A DNA stretch of 64,000 bases from Mucilaginibacter pedocola (GTDB lineage Bacteria; Bacteroidota; Bacteroidia; Sphingobacteriales; Sphingobacteriaceae): assembly GCF_002013915.1 (NCBI RefSeq), contig NZ_MBTF01000016.1, positions 1 through 64,000 of the forward strand, read 5' to 3'. The translations under genes and the position numbers were made by a program. Below are positions 32,590 to 41,494 of this stretch, piece after piece. Below the pieces are notes generated by a model. It saw nothing but the letters and a program-made list of their open reading frames with translations. It was not told the DNA's origin and made no database searches. Numbering within the stretch: the first letter of the stretch is position 1; each line of letters opens with the position of its first letter.

Positions 32590-32636
32590 TTGTCCGTACC
32601 CTATCCGCAACATAGGCACTTCCGGACGGACGGACA
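32590..32636. repeat. GTCCG palindromic repeat, copy h
   Basis: TTTGTCCGTACCCTATCCGC opens and TTCCGGACGGACGGACA closes the element, followed by GGATGTGCGGATGTGCAGAT. The 350-bp gap 32486-32836 otherwise shows nothing I can name. Confidence 0.7.
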
Positions 32637-32836
32637 CCCTTGGATGTGCGGATGTGCAGATGAAGCTGCCGCTCGGCAATAAACCCGATTGCAGCGTATA
32701 CCGGCTTCGCGCGTAATGCCTTGTGCGCGTATGAGCGGAAAGCGGGGCGGAACCTGCCCTATTTGCTGCTGCAGTACCTTTACTGTTTATTTTCGGCACC
32801 GCTTTTGTATTATGTTCTGCCCAAACATTACCTATT

Positions 32837-33031
32837 ATGGCATCGAAGAACATATTTAAACATCCCGAAGAAGAAACGGAACTGTCGGCTCCTTTAGAGG
32901 GCGATTTCGCTAATCCGCATGATGATGCGGGCACCATTAAACCTGTAAGCCTCGGCAATACCGATGCGGAAGATACCCCACTGGTTGGGTCCGACGGCAA
33001 TGTGGAGGATGAGGAAGACAGTTTGCAGTAG
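32837..33031 (+). CDS. Small acidic protein, function unknown
   Basis: The 64-codon frame encodes a very acidic, probably disordered protein (MASKNIFKHPEEETELSAPL, then EDTPLVGSDGNVEDEEDSLQ). Codon use resembles the core genes rather than the AT-rich neighbours. The last residues and the stop codon fall inside a CAGTTTGCAGT repeat, so the end of the gene may have been set by the repeat. No family recognised. Confidence 0.5.
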   Translation: MASKNIFKHPEEETELSAPLEGDFANPHDDAGTIKPVSLGNTDAEDTPLVGSDGNVEDEEDSLQ

Positions 33032-33072
33032 GCGGTTGGCAGTTGACAGTTCGCGGTTTGCAGTGAGCAGTT
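33017..33072. repeat. CAGT-family repeat
   Basis: GACAGTTTGCAGTAGGCGG and TTGGCAGTTGACAGTTCGC are built from the same CAGT motifs as the insert at 28998-29183. Confidence 0.65.
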
Positions 33073-33073
33073 C

Positions 33074-33230
33074 ATTGTCTGAACCATGATGCGCTTGATT
33101 ATGGGATTTTCCGATTGACGTATCGCATCGGACAATCATATTGTCTGAACCATGATGCGCTTGATTTTAGGATTCTCCGATTAGCGTATCGCATCAGATA
33201 ATCCTAAAATCAGGAAAATCATGGTTCAGA
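33074..33230. repeat. Duplicated ATTGTCTGAACC palindromic repeat
   Basis: ATTGTCTGAACCATGATGCG occurs at 33074 and again at 33139, each followed by a TTGATT(A/T)T-GGATT stretch and GTATCGCATC. The right end ATCATGGTTCAGA is inverted to the left end. It fills much of the 305-bp gap 33032-33336. Confidence 0.75.
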
Positions 33231-33247
33231 AAAATAGCCGATAAACA

Positions 33248-33289
33248 AAAGGGGCTAAAGTAGTTCAACCTACCTTAGCCCCTTTCGTA
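33248..33289 (-). terminator. Terminator of the polysaccharide operon
   Basis: AAAGGGGCTAA / TTAGCCCCTTT stem, 52 bp past the stop of the last gene of the minus-strand operon, with a short T-run on that strand. Confidence 0.7.
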
Positions 33290-33336
33290 TTTTCTTAATC
33301 GGTGGAATCAATCCCCCATCGGTGAAATCCCAAAAT

Positions 33337-34902
33337 CTATTTAACCACCCTAAACATTATCCAGTTGTCGGTTTCGTATACGCGTTTGAATACCAGTTGG
33401 GGCAGGGTGCGTTTTATGCTCACTAAGTAGCGGTTGTTTAGCTGGGTGTAGCCGGTTACCAGGTTCTTGTCGGTTGCTATTAGTATGTAGTCGGCAGCTT
33501 TATCCGGCGATTCTACACCGCTCAGGAAGTTGTCCTGGTAGGGCATGGTGAGGGCTTTTATCTTCTGTTGGTTAACAAAGGCAACTACGCCGTAGGCGGT
33601 GGCATCATCTAAAAGGATGTGCACATCGTCGGGCAGGCTGTTGATGTAGCCGGCAATATCGGCGTTATCGCTTTGGGTTTCGTCTTCGGTGCGTTTGGTT
33701 AGTACGCTCAGGAAGTTGCGGTCTTCGGCAATGGGCGATGTTTTGAGGAAGTACCAGCCGGTGTACAGCTGCACAATAACGGTTACTGCGAGTATCAGCC
33801 GGAAGGTTTTCTGGTTTTTAACCGTTTGCGATTTAAACATTACGCACAAGAAAGCCAGCACCAAAAACACCATGTAGTACTGGTAGGCAATGTATACCTT
33901 ATCGTATTTGAGGTGTAAAAACTCGATGAACGCGAAGGGTGTAAGCAAAGTCAATATCTGGTAGGTACTCTCCCTGAAAAGGTAGATGGCTATCAGTATC
34001 ATGGGGCAAAACATCAGCACGCGCGCGCTTATCAGCAGGCTTATCTCGGGTATCTGGTAGTTGGTGTTGGTGGTCTGCTGGTCGAAGCTTAGCTTATCTA
34101 TCAGTACGTTCCAGGTAGCGTAGGGGCTTTCGTTAAAGTAGTTAAGGTCGCTGGCGTGGGTAAGGTTTAGCAGCTTGTAGCAAAGCACGGCAACCAGCGG
34201 CAGCGCGAAGATGATGATGTACAGCGCAAAGGTTTTGTTTACCAGTTTACGGCGCAGCGATGGGCTGTTAAAGCTGAGGAACAAACGGAAGATACTCTCC
34301 TGCTCGCCCAAATTTAAGCTGTGTATGGTAATGGTAAGCACCAGCGGTAAAAAGAAGAGCGTGAGCCACACAAACTTATAATCGCAAAAAATAAGCGTTA
34401 CCAAACATATACTGGCAATAGATACGTGGAAGGTAGTATTGCTGCGGTAAAATTTGAGCAGGTTGAGGAAGAACAGGAAGAAGAACATGAGCACCAGATA
34501 GGTACTCTTGCCCGATGCTGCCGTGTACAATATGCCCGGGTGAAACAGGAATATGGCAAGCAGCAGGTACATAAAAAAGTCGTCGTCGCGGCGTTTGATG
34601 AGGGTGCTTGCTATTACAAAAAATAGTAAGCCCGTACCCAATGCGCTTGCCAGCGCAGGCGCCAGCGTGTAACTTATATTGGTGAAAAAGAAGGTAGCCA
34701 TGAAGGGGATCATGGGCGAGGTAAGCCCCATAACCTTCAGGCGTGCGCCAACACCATCAAATACAATGCGCGTTTTTTCGATGTAAAACAACGACTCGTG
34801 GTTGTAGTACCCCAAATTATTGAGGTATACGGCAGCCACCAGGTAGTAAATAATAAGTACCACCGTGAGGAAAAGTAGATATACAGACCTGCTGATTCTC
34901 AT
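33337..34902 (-). CDS. Polytopic membrane protein of the polysaccharide locus
   Basis: The 521-residue protein has about 11 membrane helices in the first 400 residues and a soluble C-terminal domain of about 115 residues (starting near SPIAEDRNFLSVL, with LPDDVHILLDDATAYGVVAF). The layout is like GT-C-fold membrane glycosyltransferases, but no clear catalytic motif is visible. It begins 3 bp after the stop of the GT2 synthase gene, so the two are translated together and probably work on the same glycan. Function not proven. Confidence 0.75.
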   Translation of the reverse strand: MRISRSVYLLFLTVVLIIYYLVAAVYLNNLGYYNHESLFYIEKTRIVFDGVGARLKVMGLTSPMIPFMATFFFTNISYTLAPALASALGTGLLFFVIASTLIKRRDDDFFMYLLLAIFLFHPGILYTAASGKSTYLVLMFFFLFFLNLLKFYRSNTTFHVSIASICLVTLIFCDYKFVWLTLFFLPLVLTITIHSLNLGEQESIFRLFLSFNSPSLRRKLVNKTFALYIIIFALPLVAVLCYKLLNLTHASDLNYFNESPYATWNVLIDKLSFDQQTTNTNYQIPEISLLISARVLMFCPMILIAIYLFRESTYQILTLLTPFAFIEFLHLKYDKVYIAYQYYMVFLVLAFLCVMFKSQTVKNQKTFRLILAVTVIVQLYTGWYFLKTSPIAEDRNFLSVLTKRTEDETQSDNADIAGYINSLPDDVHILLDDATAYGVVAFVNQQKIKALTMPYQDNFLSGVESPDKAADYILIATDKNLVTGYTQLNNRYLVSIKRTLPQLVFKRVYETDNWIMFRVVK

Positions 34903-34905
34903 GTT

Positions 34906-36744
34906 TTATTTTACAACGTTTGTTGGGTTATTTACTTTACTTAAGCCGTGGTTGGTTTTTTCCCAATAGAATGGGTTAGTAACCAGCTGGTACAGCCCTT
35001 TGTATGCCGATATGCTGTGCATTAGCCAGTAAATAGGGTTGGCTATGGCAAACAAAATCAGCTCGTAGTAGCGGCGTTTAAATACCGCCATCATGTTCAC
35101 GTATATCATCAGTATGTTACCCACCATGAGGTTGAATATCGACATAAACAACACCCAATCCGGAAAGAGGGTGCGGATAGACGAAAGGTCGAAGATGATA
35201 TAGCAGATAAAGAACGTTAGCAACAGCGGGTACACCAAAAATATAACAGGCGTAGCGCCGATGAAGAAGTTGAAGCCCAGGAAACCTTTCCAGCCAATTT
35301 TCTTCACCAGTTTAACCGGGTCGCGCATGTGCACCAGGTAGGTTTGCATGTAGCCTTTAATCCAGCGGCTGCGTTGGCGAATCCAGTTAAAGGGTTCGTT
35401 GTTGGCTTCCTCGTAGGTGGTAGAGTTGATGATGGCAATTTTGTGCCCCTTTGCATAAGCGCGCACGCCTAAGTCGGCATCTTCGGTTACGTTGAATGGG
35501 TCCCACGCGCCAAGGTCTATCAGCTCCTGCAGTTTAAAGTGGTTACTGGTACCACCCAATGGGATGGGGATATCGAGTGTATCCAACCCGGGCAGCATAT
35601 AGTCGAACCAGTACGAATACTCGAGGGTAAACATACGGGTAAGGAAGTTCTCGTTACGGTTGAAGTAGTTGAGGGCGCTCTGCACGCAAATGTACTCCGA
35701 AGGCAGCTTGCCGAACAACGATACCACTTTCTTCAACTGGTCGGTATCGGGGATATCCTCGGCATCGTAAATGGTAAGGTATTTACCGCGGGCAAAGTGC
35801 AAGCCGTAGTTACATGCCTTGGGTTTGGTTTTAGGCATGTGGTAAGGCACTACAAGCACCTCAAAAATGGCAGGGAAATCGAGGTTGCGCACCGCGTTCA
35901 GCGTTTTATCGTCGTCTTCCTCTATCAGCAACTTTACATCCAGCTTGTGGCGGGGGTAATCTATCGCCTGTAAGTTCCAGATGAGTTTTTTTATCAGCTT
36001 ATCTTCTTTGTATACCGGCAGCAGTATGGTGTAGATGGGCAGCTCATCATCAATAGTAAGCTTCAACTCCTCTTTAGTAACCGCCTGGTGCAGCTCGAAC
36101 CTCGACCCCACAAGAGCAAGGAACAGCTTAAATATAATAGCAACCAGGAAGAACGAGCTAATGATAACGTTGAGGATGATGGAGGTGTTTTTAAAGCTCA
36201 TCACCAAACCAACGGCTACCACGCCTATCAGTATAAATATAAATACCAGCTGTGCCGATGAAAAGGTTACTACGGCAGAGCTATCCGGGTCGCGCTTCAG
36301 CAACTCGAATACGGATGATTTTACGTATTTCTCGCCGATGAGTTTATTGCTCAGCCAGGTAATATCCAAGTCGGATGCGATGATGATGTGCGGCTCTAAA
36401 TCGTAAGTGAACTTTATAAAGTCTACAAAAAGCTCATCATCGGGGTTAGCCATTACGGTTACCACTTTGCCGTTCTCTATGCGCAGGGGCAGGGCAAGGT
36501 GTTCGTTGGCGAAGGAGAGGTCGATTTTGTCGAGCACATCCTGGTCGTACTCCATCTCCCGTATCTGGGCGAACTCTATGCCCACCTCGTTCAGCGACCG
36601 CTCGTAGTTCTTGCGCGAGATATAGCCGAGCGTGAGGGCTATCTTGATAAAAGATAGCCCGCTCTCGCTCGAATATCTGTCAATTTTCTCACGGTCATCG
36701 GCAGTAATAAATCCGTCCTTAATGAGTAATTCAGGAATCGACAT
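34906..36744 (-). CDS. Processive GT2 synthase with N-terminal MshEN-like domain
   Basis: The 612-residue protein has three parts. Residues 1-150 resemble the GspE/MshE N-terminal domain (IPELLIKDGFITADDREKI, then IALTLGYISRKNYERSL), a fold that binds cyclic di-GMP in MshE and in NfrB. Two membrane helices follow (about 170-215). The family 2 glycosyltransferase domain has DAED (near 327) and QRSRWIKG (near 456) as in cellulose-type synthases, followed by four to five membrane helices. It lacks a PilZ domain. With the BcsB-like neighbour it should polymerise and export a beta-linked glycan. Confidence 0.88.
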   Translation of the reverse strand: MSIPELLIKDGFITADDREKIDRYSSESGLSFIKIALTLGYISRKNYERSLNEVGIEFAQIREMEYDQDVLDKIDLSFANEHLALPLRIENGKVVTVMANPDDELFVDFIKFTYDLEPHIIIASDLDITWLSNKLIGEKYVKSSVFELLKRDPDSSAVVTFSSAQLVFIFILIGVVAVGLVMSFKNTSIILNVIISSFFLVAIIFKLFLALVGSRFELHQAVTKEELKLTIDDELPIYTILLPVYKEDKLIKKLIWNLQAIDYPRHKLDVKLLIEEDDDKTLNAVRNLDFPAIFEVLVVPYHMPKTKPKACNYGLHFARGKYLTIYDAEDIPDTDQLKKVVSLFGKLPSEYICVQSALNYFNRNENFLTRMFTLEYSYWFDYMLPGLDTLDIPIPLGGTSNHFKLQELIDLGAWDPFNVTEDADLGVRAYAKGHKIAIINSTTYEEANNEPFNWIRQRSRWIKGYMQTYLVHMRDPVKLVKKIGWKGFLGFNFFIGATPVIFLVYPLLLTFFICYIIFDLSSIRTLFPDWVLFMSIFNLMVGNILMIYVNMMAVFKRRYYELILFAIANPIYWLMHSISAYKGLYQLVTNPFYWEKTNHGLSKVNNPTNVVK

Positions 36745-36796
36745 CGTTGTTATAGCAAAATTAAAGGGTTAACAGAATGAATATGCGCCGGGCACA

Positions 36797-38878
36797 TTAA
36801 TCATTAAATAACTCTTGTGATTTTTGAACTTTAGAACGGATGTACAGGAACGATAATAGTATCAGCACCAATATACCCAGCAATATGTACAGGTTGTAGC
36901 TATCCCAGAAACGGGTAAGCGCGCTCTTGGTATCAATATACTCCAGGTTATCGCTGCTCTTGTTAATGTTGAACAGGTATTTGTTGTTGTTCACATCAGA
37001 TATACATACGTTGCTGCTCAGGGTTGATAACTGTTCGGTTATCGATTTTGAGGCACTCAGGAATGCTTCGGCAGGGTGTTTGCCGGTAGCAGTTAACACC
37101 AGTGTAGCGTTATTGCTGCGCCCGTAGAAGATCTGCGCCAAACCGTTGGATGTAGTATCCGATAGCGAGTATACCACGGTATTGTTATCGGTATTATAGA
37201 GGCGGAAGTTCTTCTCGAAATTGATAGGCGCATCCGGGAACTCTTTGTACATCGGGTCATCTTTGCTTAGCAGGGCGATGATGTTGTTCTTTTTCAGGTC
37301 AGAAGCAGGGATATCGCTCGAGTAAACAAATTCAGGGAAGTTGTTAGCATTGATGTTGTTGTTCAACTCGTAGATAATTTCGCCCATGGCACCGGCAGCG
37401 TACTTGGCATAATCTTTAGTAACCACAATTTTGGTGGTACCGCTGTTAAAGGCTTCCGGGTATTGGTAGAAGCTCAGGTCGCTGGTGATGAAAGGGTTTT
37501 TCGATTCGAGGTACGATTTATCCACGTCAACCTCGGCAAAGAAGTTGGTGAAGCTGTTTTTACAGTTACCGTTGTTAGGGTAAAAGCGGAACTCGGCTTC
37601 CAGCGTGTTGTATTTGTGGTGCTGGTAACGGTTAATGGTTACAGTGGTATTCAGCTTGCCCGATGCATCCAATTTCTCGCTGCTCAGCAACAAACCATTA
37701 AGGTATATGTTGAAGAAGCCACGGTCGCCTGGGTTAAGGCTGCTGTAGTTACCTACTATGCGTATCTCAACCTCTTTTGGCGTAAAGCTAAAATCGGAGT
37801 TTTTAAAGTTGAAGGCGCTTTTTAACGAGCCGATACCCGATAAGAAGTCGCTAACACCGCCAATTTGTTTCAACGAAAGCTTAGAGCGGTTTTCGTCGAT
37901 AGTTTTAAAGAATTGGTTTTGTGCCTTATTTACCAACAGGTAATCGCCGAAGGTAGAGTTAAGGATGTTCATGTTACCCAGTGCGGTGATGGTTTTTTCG
38001 TAACCTGTATCGTCGCCACCGGTAACAAACAATATCTCGGTAGGTACCACTTCAGATGCTACCGATTTAACAGGCACTAACTGCCCTTTCACATCAACCA
38101 TGCGGGTAATGGTATCGGTAACGGTGCTTATAGATTTGTGCAGGTAAAACAAGCCCTGGCTGCTTTGCGGGGTAACTTTCACCATAGGGCGTTTATCGGC
38201 AGGCAGGCTGTTCATATTGCCCACCATAATGTAGTTGCGCACAGTATCGGGCAGTTTGTTCACCTCGTATACGCCGATGTTTTTTTGCTGCGTTTTTTTC
38301 ATGCGCGAGTATGCCCATGCAACGGCTTTCAAATCGTGCAGGGTGGGGTTGCTCGGGTATACAATGGCGGTTTTGCTATCAAAGCAATTGCTGATGTTGA
38401 TGTTGTTGAAGAAATTCTTTTGGCTTTTAACTAACGACAGGTACGAGTAGTTTTTGATTTTCAACCACATAGCGGGGTTGTCCAAATCGCGGCACATATC
38501 GTCGGTAATGGTCAACAGCGTTTTTACGCTCATTTTAAGGTAGTTATCCGGCGATACATCAGCCTTGCTCAGGTTGATAGATATCTTCTGGATACTGTCT
38601 TTAGTTAAGCGGGCGCTATAAACCGGTTTTGGGCCTATAAATAAGTTTACGTAAGATTTTTCGCGGATTAAAGCTTGCGATGGCTCAAAGTAAATAACCA
38701 GTTTGCTGCCGGTAATTTCGTACTGGGGGGTAATTTTAAAGTAGAACGAGGTTGCCCCGCTCATACCGTAAACAGGTTCGTCGTCATCGTGCCCCATTGC
38801 CTTAAACGATATTATCGCCTGGGCAAATGATGCCGTGCTAATTACAATGAAAGCTAAAAGGGTTAATAATCTCTTCAT
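36797..38878 (-). CDS. BcsB-like periplasmic polysaccharide export protein
   Basis: The 693-residue protein has a signal peptide (LLTLLAFIVISTASFA) and one C-terminal membrane helix (about 664-684, YILLGILVLILLSFLYI) followed by a short basic tail. Between them lie the two jelly-roll and flavodoxin-like repeats typical of BcsB, including SFYFKITPQYEITGSKL and ILFVTGGDDTGYEKTITALG. BcsB guides the nascent glucan through the periplasm next to the synthase. The gene directly precedes the GT2 gene (52 bp), as expected for such a pair. No BcsC, BcsQ or PilZ protein is nearby. Confidence 0.85.
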   Translation of the reverse strand: MKRLLTLLAFIVISTASFAQAIISFKAMGHDDDEPVYGMSGATSFYFKITPQYEITGSKLVIYFEPSQALIREKSYVNLFIGPKPVYSARLTKDSIQKISINLSKADVSPDNYLKMSVKTLLTITDDMCRDLDNPAMWLKIKNYSYLSLVKSQKNFFNNINISNCFDSKTAIVYPSNPTLHDLKAVAWAYSRMKKTQQKNIGVYEVNKLPDTVRNYIMVGNMNSLPADKRPMVKVTPQSSQGLFYLHKSISTVTDTITRMVDVKGQLVPVKSVASEVVPTEILFVTGGDDTGYEKTITALGNMNILNSTFGDYLLVNKAQNQFFKTIDENRSKLSLKQIGGVSDFLSGIGSLKSAFNFKNSDFSFTPKEVEIRIVGNYSSLNPGDRGFFNIYLNGLLLSSEKLDASGKLNTTVTINRYQHHKYNTLEAEFRFYPNNGNCKNSFTNFFAEVDVDKSYLESKNPFITSDLSFYQYPEAFNSGTTKIVVTKDYAKYAAGAMGEIIYELNNNINANNFPEFVYSSDIPASDLKKNNIIALLSKDDPMYKEFPDAPINFEKNFRLYNTDNNTVVYSLSDTTSNGLAQIFYGRSNNATLVLTATGKHPAEAFLSASKSITEQLSTLSSNVCISDVNNNKYLFNINKSSDNLEYIDTKSALTRFWDSYNLYILLGILVLILLSFLYIRSKVQKSQELFND

Positions 38879-38892
38879 CGGGTTTTTCAGTA

Positions 38893-40245
38893 TTAGTTAA
38901 TTACGTAAAATTCTACTCTAAAATAGTTGCCATTATCGTCGCTGCGGTACATCAGTTCGCCACCCAGCTCTTTGGTCATTAGTTTTGCAATGGATAAACC
39001 TAAGCCCAGGCGGCTCTCCATAGTTGAGCCTGATGATGCATCGTTAAGGGTTTTAAGTTTATTAAACATCATATCCAGCTCTTGCTGCCCAATGGCTACG
39101 CCCTCATCAATAATCTCGAACACAAATTTCTGGCGCTGTAAACTGGTAACAATTTTTATATTGTTGTTTGTTTGCGAGAACTTTATAGCGTTTGAGAGTA
39201 GGTTTTGGAAAACCTGCCCTGCAAATACCCTATCCAGTTTCACGTTCAAAGGCAGTTTAAGTATGTTATCAACCAAATGGATGTTCTTCATTTGGGCAGT
39301 TTCCTGCAAGCCTTTAAATACGTGCATCACCTCTGCATTAATGTCGAATATCTCCATATTAAACTTCATCTCCGGCGACTCGATCTCTTTCACATCCATC
39401 AGCTTGTTCAGCATATACTGCATCTTCTCTGCCGATTCGGATATGTAATTGCTCATCTCTTTCTGATCAGAGCTAAGGCGGTAATCTTCTTCTTTAAGCA
39501 TGTTATTGCTCATTATTACCTGCCCTATAAGGTTCTTCAAATCGTGCCCGGCAATGTTTATGAAGCTGTTTTTCTGCTCATCTAATTTGCGCAGTTGCTC
39601 GTATTGCCTGTCGATGATGTTGTTTTTCTCGTTAATGTCGCGGTTTTGCTCTTTCAGCTGGTCGTTAGATTTTTCTATCAATATCTGCGAGCGTACATCG
39701 CGCGCCATAACTTTGTAGCGTGCGTTTGGTATTAAGCACGATATAAAAGCAATAACCGCAAAGAAGTTACCGCCGTTGTTAATAACCAGCTCCAATGGGA
39801 ACTCGCTGAACAGGTTGTAGAAAATAGCCAACAGCAAAAACGCCATCAGTATTTGTATGATGGAGTTAATGGGTTCCCAAAACACCTGCAGGTTAAAAAA
39901 CAGGATAATGATGGAATACATTAAAAAGTATATCAGTTGTGCTTGTAGGCTCACCAGGTTACACAGCAATGCAGTGGTGATAGAGAGCATAAAGAAGCAG
40001 AGATGCAGTAAACTTCGGTAATTGTACTTTTTGGTCTGGAAGAAATTATAGAGCCCCAACACAATGAGTACGGTAATTATGCGTACTATAAAAAATTGGA
40101 GCCAGATGGTGTTAGCATAAATAAAATCAACTATACTAAACACCGGGTACAGGAATATGATGGTCCAGATAATATTATTGGTTTGGTACCATGATTTTTT
40201 TAGGATTTCCTTTTTATATTCCTCTTTTGATATTTGAACAAACAT
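38893..40245 (-). CDS. Membrane sensor histidine kinase of the polysaccharide locus
   Basis: The 450-residue protein has six hydrophobic segments in its first 175 residues, a coiled coil (about 180-215, SNDQLKEQNRDINEKNNIID), then HisKA with its His in NIAGHDLKNLIGQV and HATPase (NLLSNAIKFSQTNNN, IIDEGVAIGQQEL, LGLGLSIAKLMT). The second G box reads DEGVAIG where DxGxGI is usual, a mild deviation. No response regulator is adjacent. It is the first gene of the operon with BcsB and GT2, only 14 bp before the BcsB gene, so it probably controls glycan output. Confidence 0.85.
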   Translation of the reverse strand: MFVQISKEEYKKEILKKSWYQTNNIIWTIIFLYPVFSIVDFIYANTIWLQFFIVRIITVLIVLGLYNFFQTKKYNYRSLLHLCFFMLSITTALLCNLVSLQAQLIYFLMYSIIILFFNLQVFWEPINSIIQILMAFLLLAIFYNLFSEFPLELVINNGGNFFAVIAFISCLIPNARYKVMARDVRSQILIEKSNDQLKEQNRDINEKNNIIDRQYEQLRKLDEQKNSFINIAGHDLKNLIGQVIMSNNMLKEEDYRLSSDQKEMSNYISESAEKMQYMLNKLMDVKEIESPEMKFNMEIFDINAEVMHVFKGLQETAQMKNIHLVDNILKLPLNVKLDRVFAGQVFQNLLSNAIKFSQTNNNIKIVTSLQRQKFVFEIIDEGVAIGQQELDMMFNKLKTLNDASSGSTMESRLGLGLSIAKLMTKELGGELMYRSDDNGNYFRVEFYVIN

Positions 40246-40303
40246 TAGTTGTTTAATTATAATAAGATTTCCAGATCAGTTAATAGCGCAATATTGATTT
40301 CAA

Positions 40304-41446
40304 GTGAAAATTACAACCCTTACACCACATTGTTTTACCTTACAACGCGTAGGAATGCTATTTATAACTTTAATTATAATTATGCATAGCCTTAACGCAA
40401 AAAGCAAACCAACACCCTCAAACGAAAGGTTGGAAGCATTTAAGCGTGCCAAAAGTTTAAACAATGGGGTGAGCGTATCGTGGCTCGAACAGTGGTGGAA
40501 TAAGGATGCTTTAAGCGTAAGCCACATAAAAACAAGCGATTATGAGTTATTGAGGACGCTTAAGATCACCACTATCCGCCTGCCCGTCGCCTTTGAACAC
40601 TTCGAAAGTACAAAAATTCCCGTTGAGAAAGTATTTACACACATTGATGAAGTTTTGAAACAGTGCCGTTTATACGGTATAAAGTTGATAATAGATTACC
40701 ATTATGGTAAAATAAATGATAATAATTACCTCACCGAAACCCCAAAGGTTATTAACTCGTGGTTATTATTAACTAAAAGGTACATCCGCGAGAGCCCCAA
40801 TGTACTTTTTTTTGAGATATACAACGAGCCACCCCACATGGACCCCAAAGTGTGGAAAGATGCTGCGTACAATATTGTAACCGCCATCCGCAAGTTTGAT
40901 AAGAAACGCACGCTGCTGGTTGGCGCATCTAACTACAACAGTATTTACGAGCTTAGCCGCATGGAAAGGCTGGCAGATGAGAACATCATTTACACCTTCC
41001 ATTTTTACGAGCCCTTTTTGTTTACCCACCAGGGGGCAGATTGGGTGGGCGACCAGGTAGCCACCACCGGCATTCCGTTCCCTTATAATGTAAAAACCTA
41101 CCCCGCTATAAACCCCATGGTAATTGGCACCTGGGGCGAAAACAACTACTACCAATACCGGACGGACGGCAACGAGCAGTCGGTACGCGATAAGTTGCAG
41201 ATAGTAAAAAACTGGGGCAATAAATACTTTGTACCTATTATATGCGGCGAGTATGGCGTATACCGAAAGTACACCGAGGAGGACAGCCGGGCGCGGTACA
41301 TTAAAACCGTAAGGCAGACTTTAAAAGCCTTAGATATTCCGGGAATTTTGTGGGATTATAACACCAATTTTTCGATATTTAACGGCGAACCAAATCTGAA
41401 CAATTTATCGGGCGCAATGAAGGATGCGATTGGCTACCGCCCGTAA
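40304..41446 (+). CDS. GH5-family glucanase, exported
   Basis: The 380-residue protein is a family 5 (TIM-barrel) glycoside hydrolase. The acid/base Glu is in FFEIYNEPPH and the nucleophile Glu in IICGEYGVYR. Supporting barrel marks are IRLPVAFEHF, LIIDYHYG, and YTFHFYEPFLFTHQG. An N-terminal hydrophobic segment (MLFITLIIIMHSLN) suggests export or anchoring. The frame opens at a GTG (40304), but the ATG at 40355 gives a cleaner signal peptide. It is divergent from the synthase operon and may trim the nascent glucan, as BcsZ does for cellulose. Confidence 0.88.
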   Translation: MKITTLTPHCFTLQRVGMLFITLIIIMHSLNAKSKPTPSNERLEAFKRAKSLNNGVSVSWLEQWWNKDALSVSHIKTSDYELLRTLKITTIRLPVAFEHFESTKIPVEKVFTHIDEVLKQCRLYGIKLIIDYHYGKINDNNYLTETPKVINSWLLLTKRYIRESPNVLFFEIYNEPPHMDPKVWKDAAYNIVTAIRKFDKKRTLLVGASNYNSIYELSRMERLADENIIYTFHFYEPFLFTHQGADWVGDQVATTGIPFPYNVKTYPAINPMVIGTWGENNYYQYRTDGNEQSVRDKLQIVKNWGNKYFVPIICGEYGVYRKYTEEDSRARYIKTVRQTLKALDIPGILWDYNTNFSIFNGEPNLNNLSGAMKDAIGYRP

Positions 41447-41469
41447 AACAATTATATAATTTAAATGCT

Positions 41470-41477
41470 TAACTTTG
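41470..41477 (+). promoter_or_regulatory. -7 promoter box TAACTTTG
   Basis: An exact TAnnTTTG, 17 bp before the acyl-ACP desaturase ATG. Confidence 0.5.
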
Positions 41478-41494
41478 TAAGCTAATACAGTACT

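Noticed and set aside
32539..33135. 198-codon frame on the minus strand
   Set aside because: Composed of CAGT, GTCCG and GATGTGC repeats (QTANCQLPTAY-type translation), and it overlaps a better small frame on the plus strand.
41157..41172. CGGACGGACGG motif inside the GH5 gene
   Set aside because: Only one half of the repeat is present and it lies in conserved coding sequence; I treat it as coincidence.
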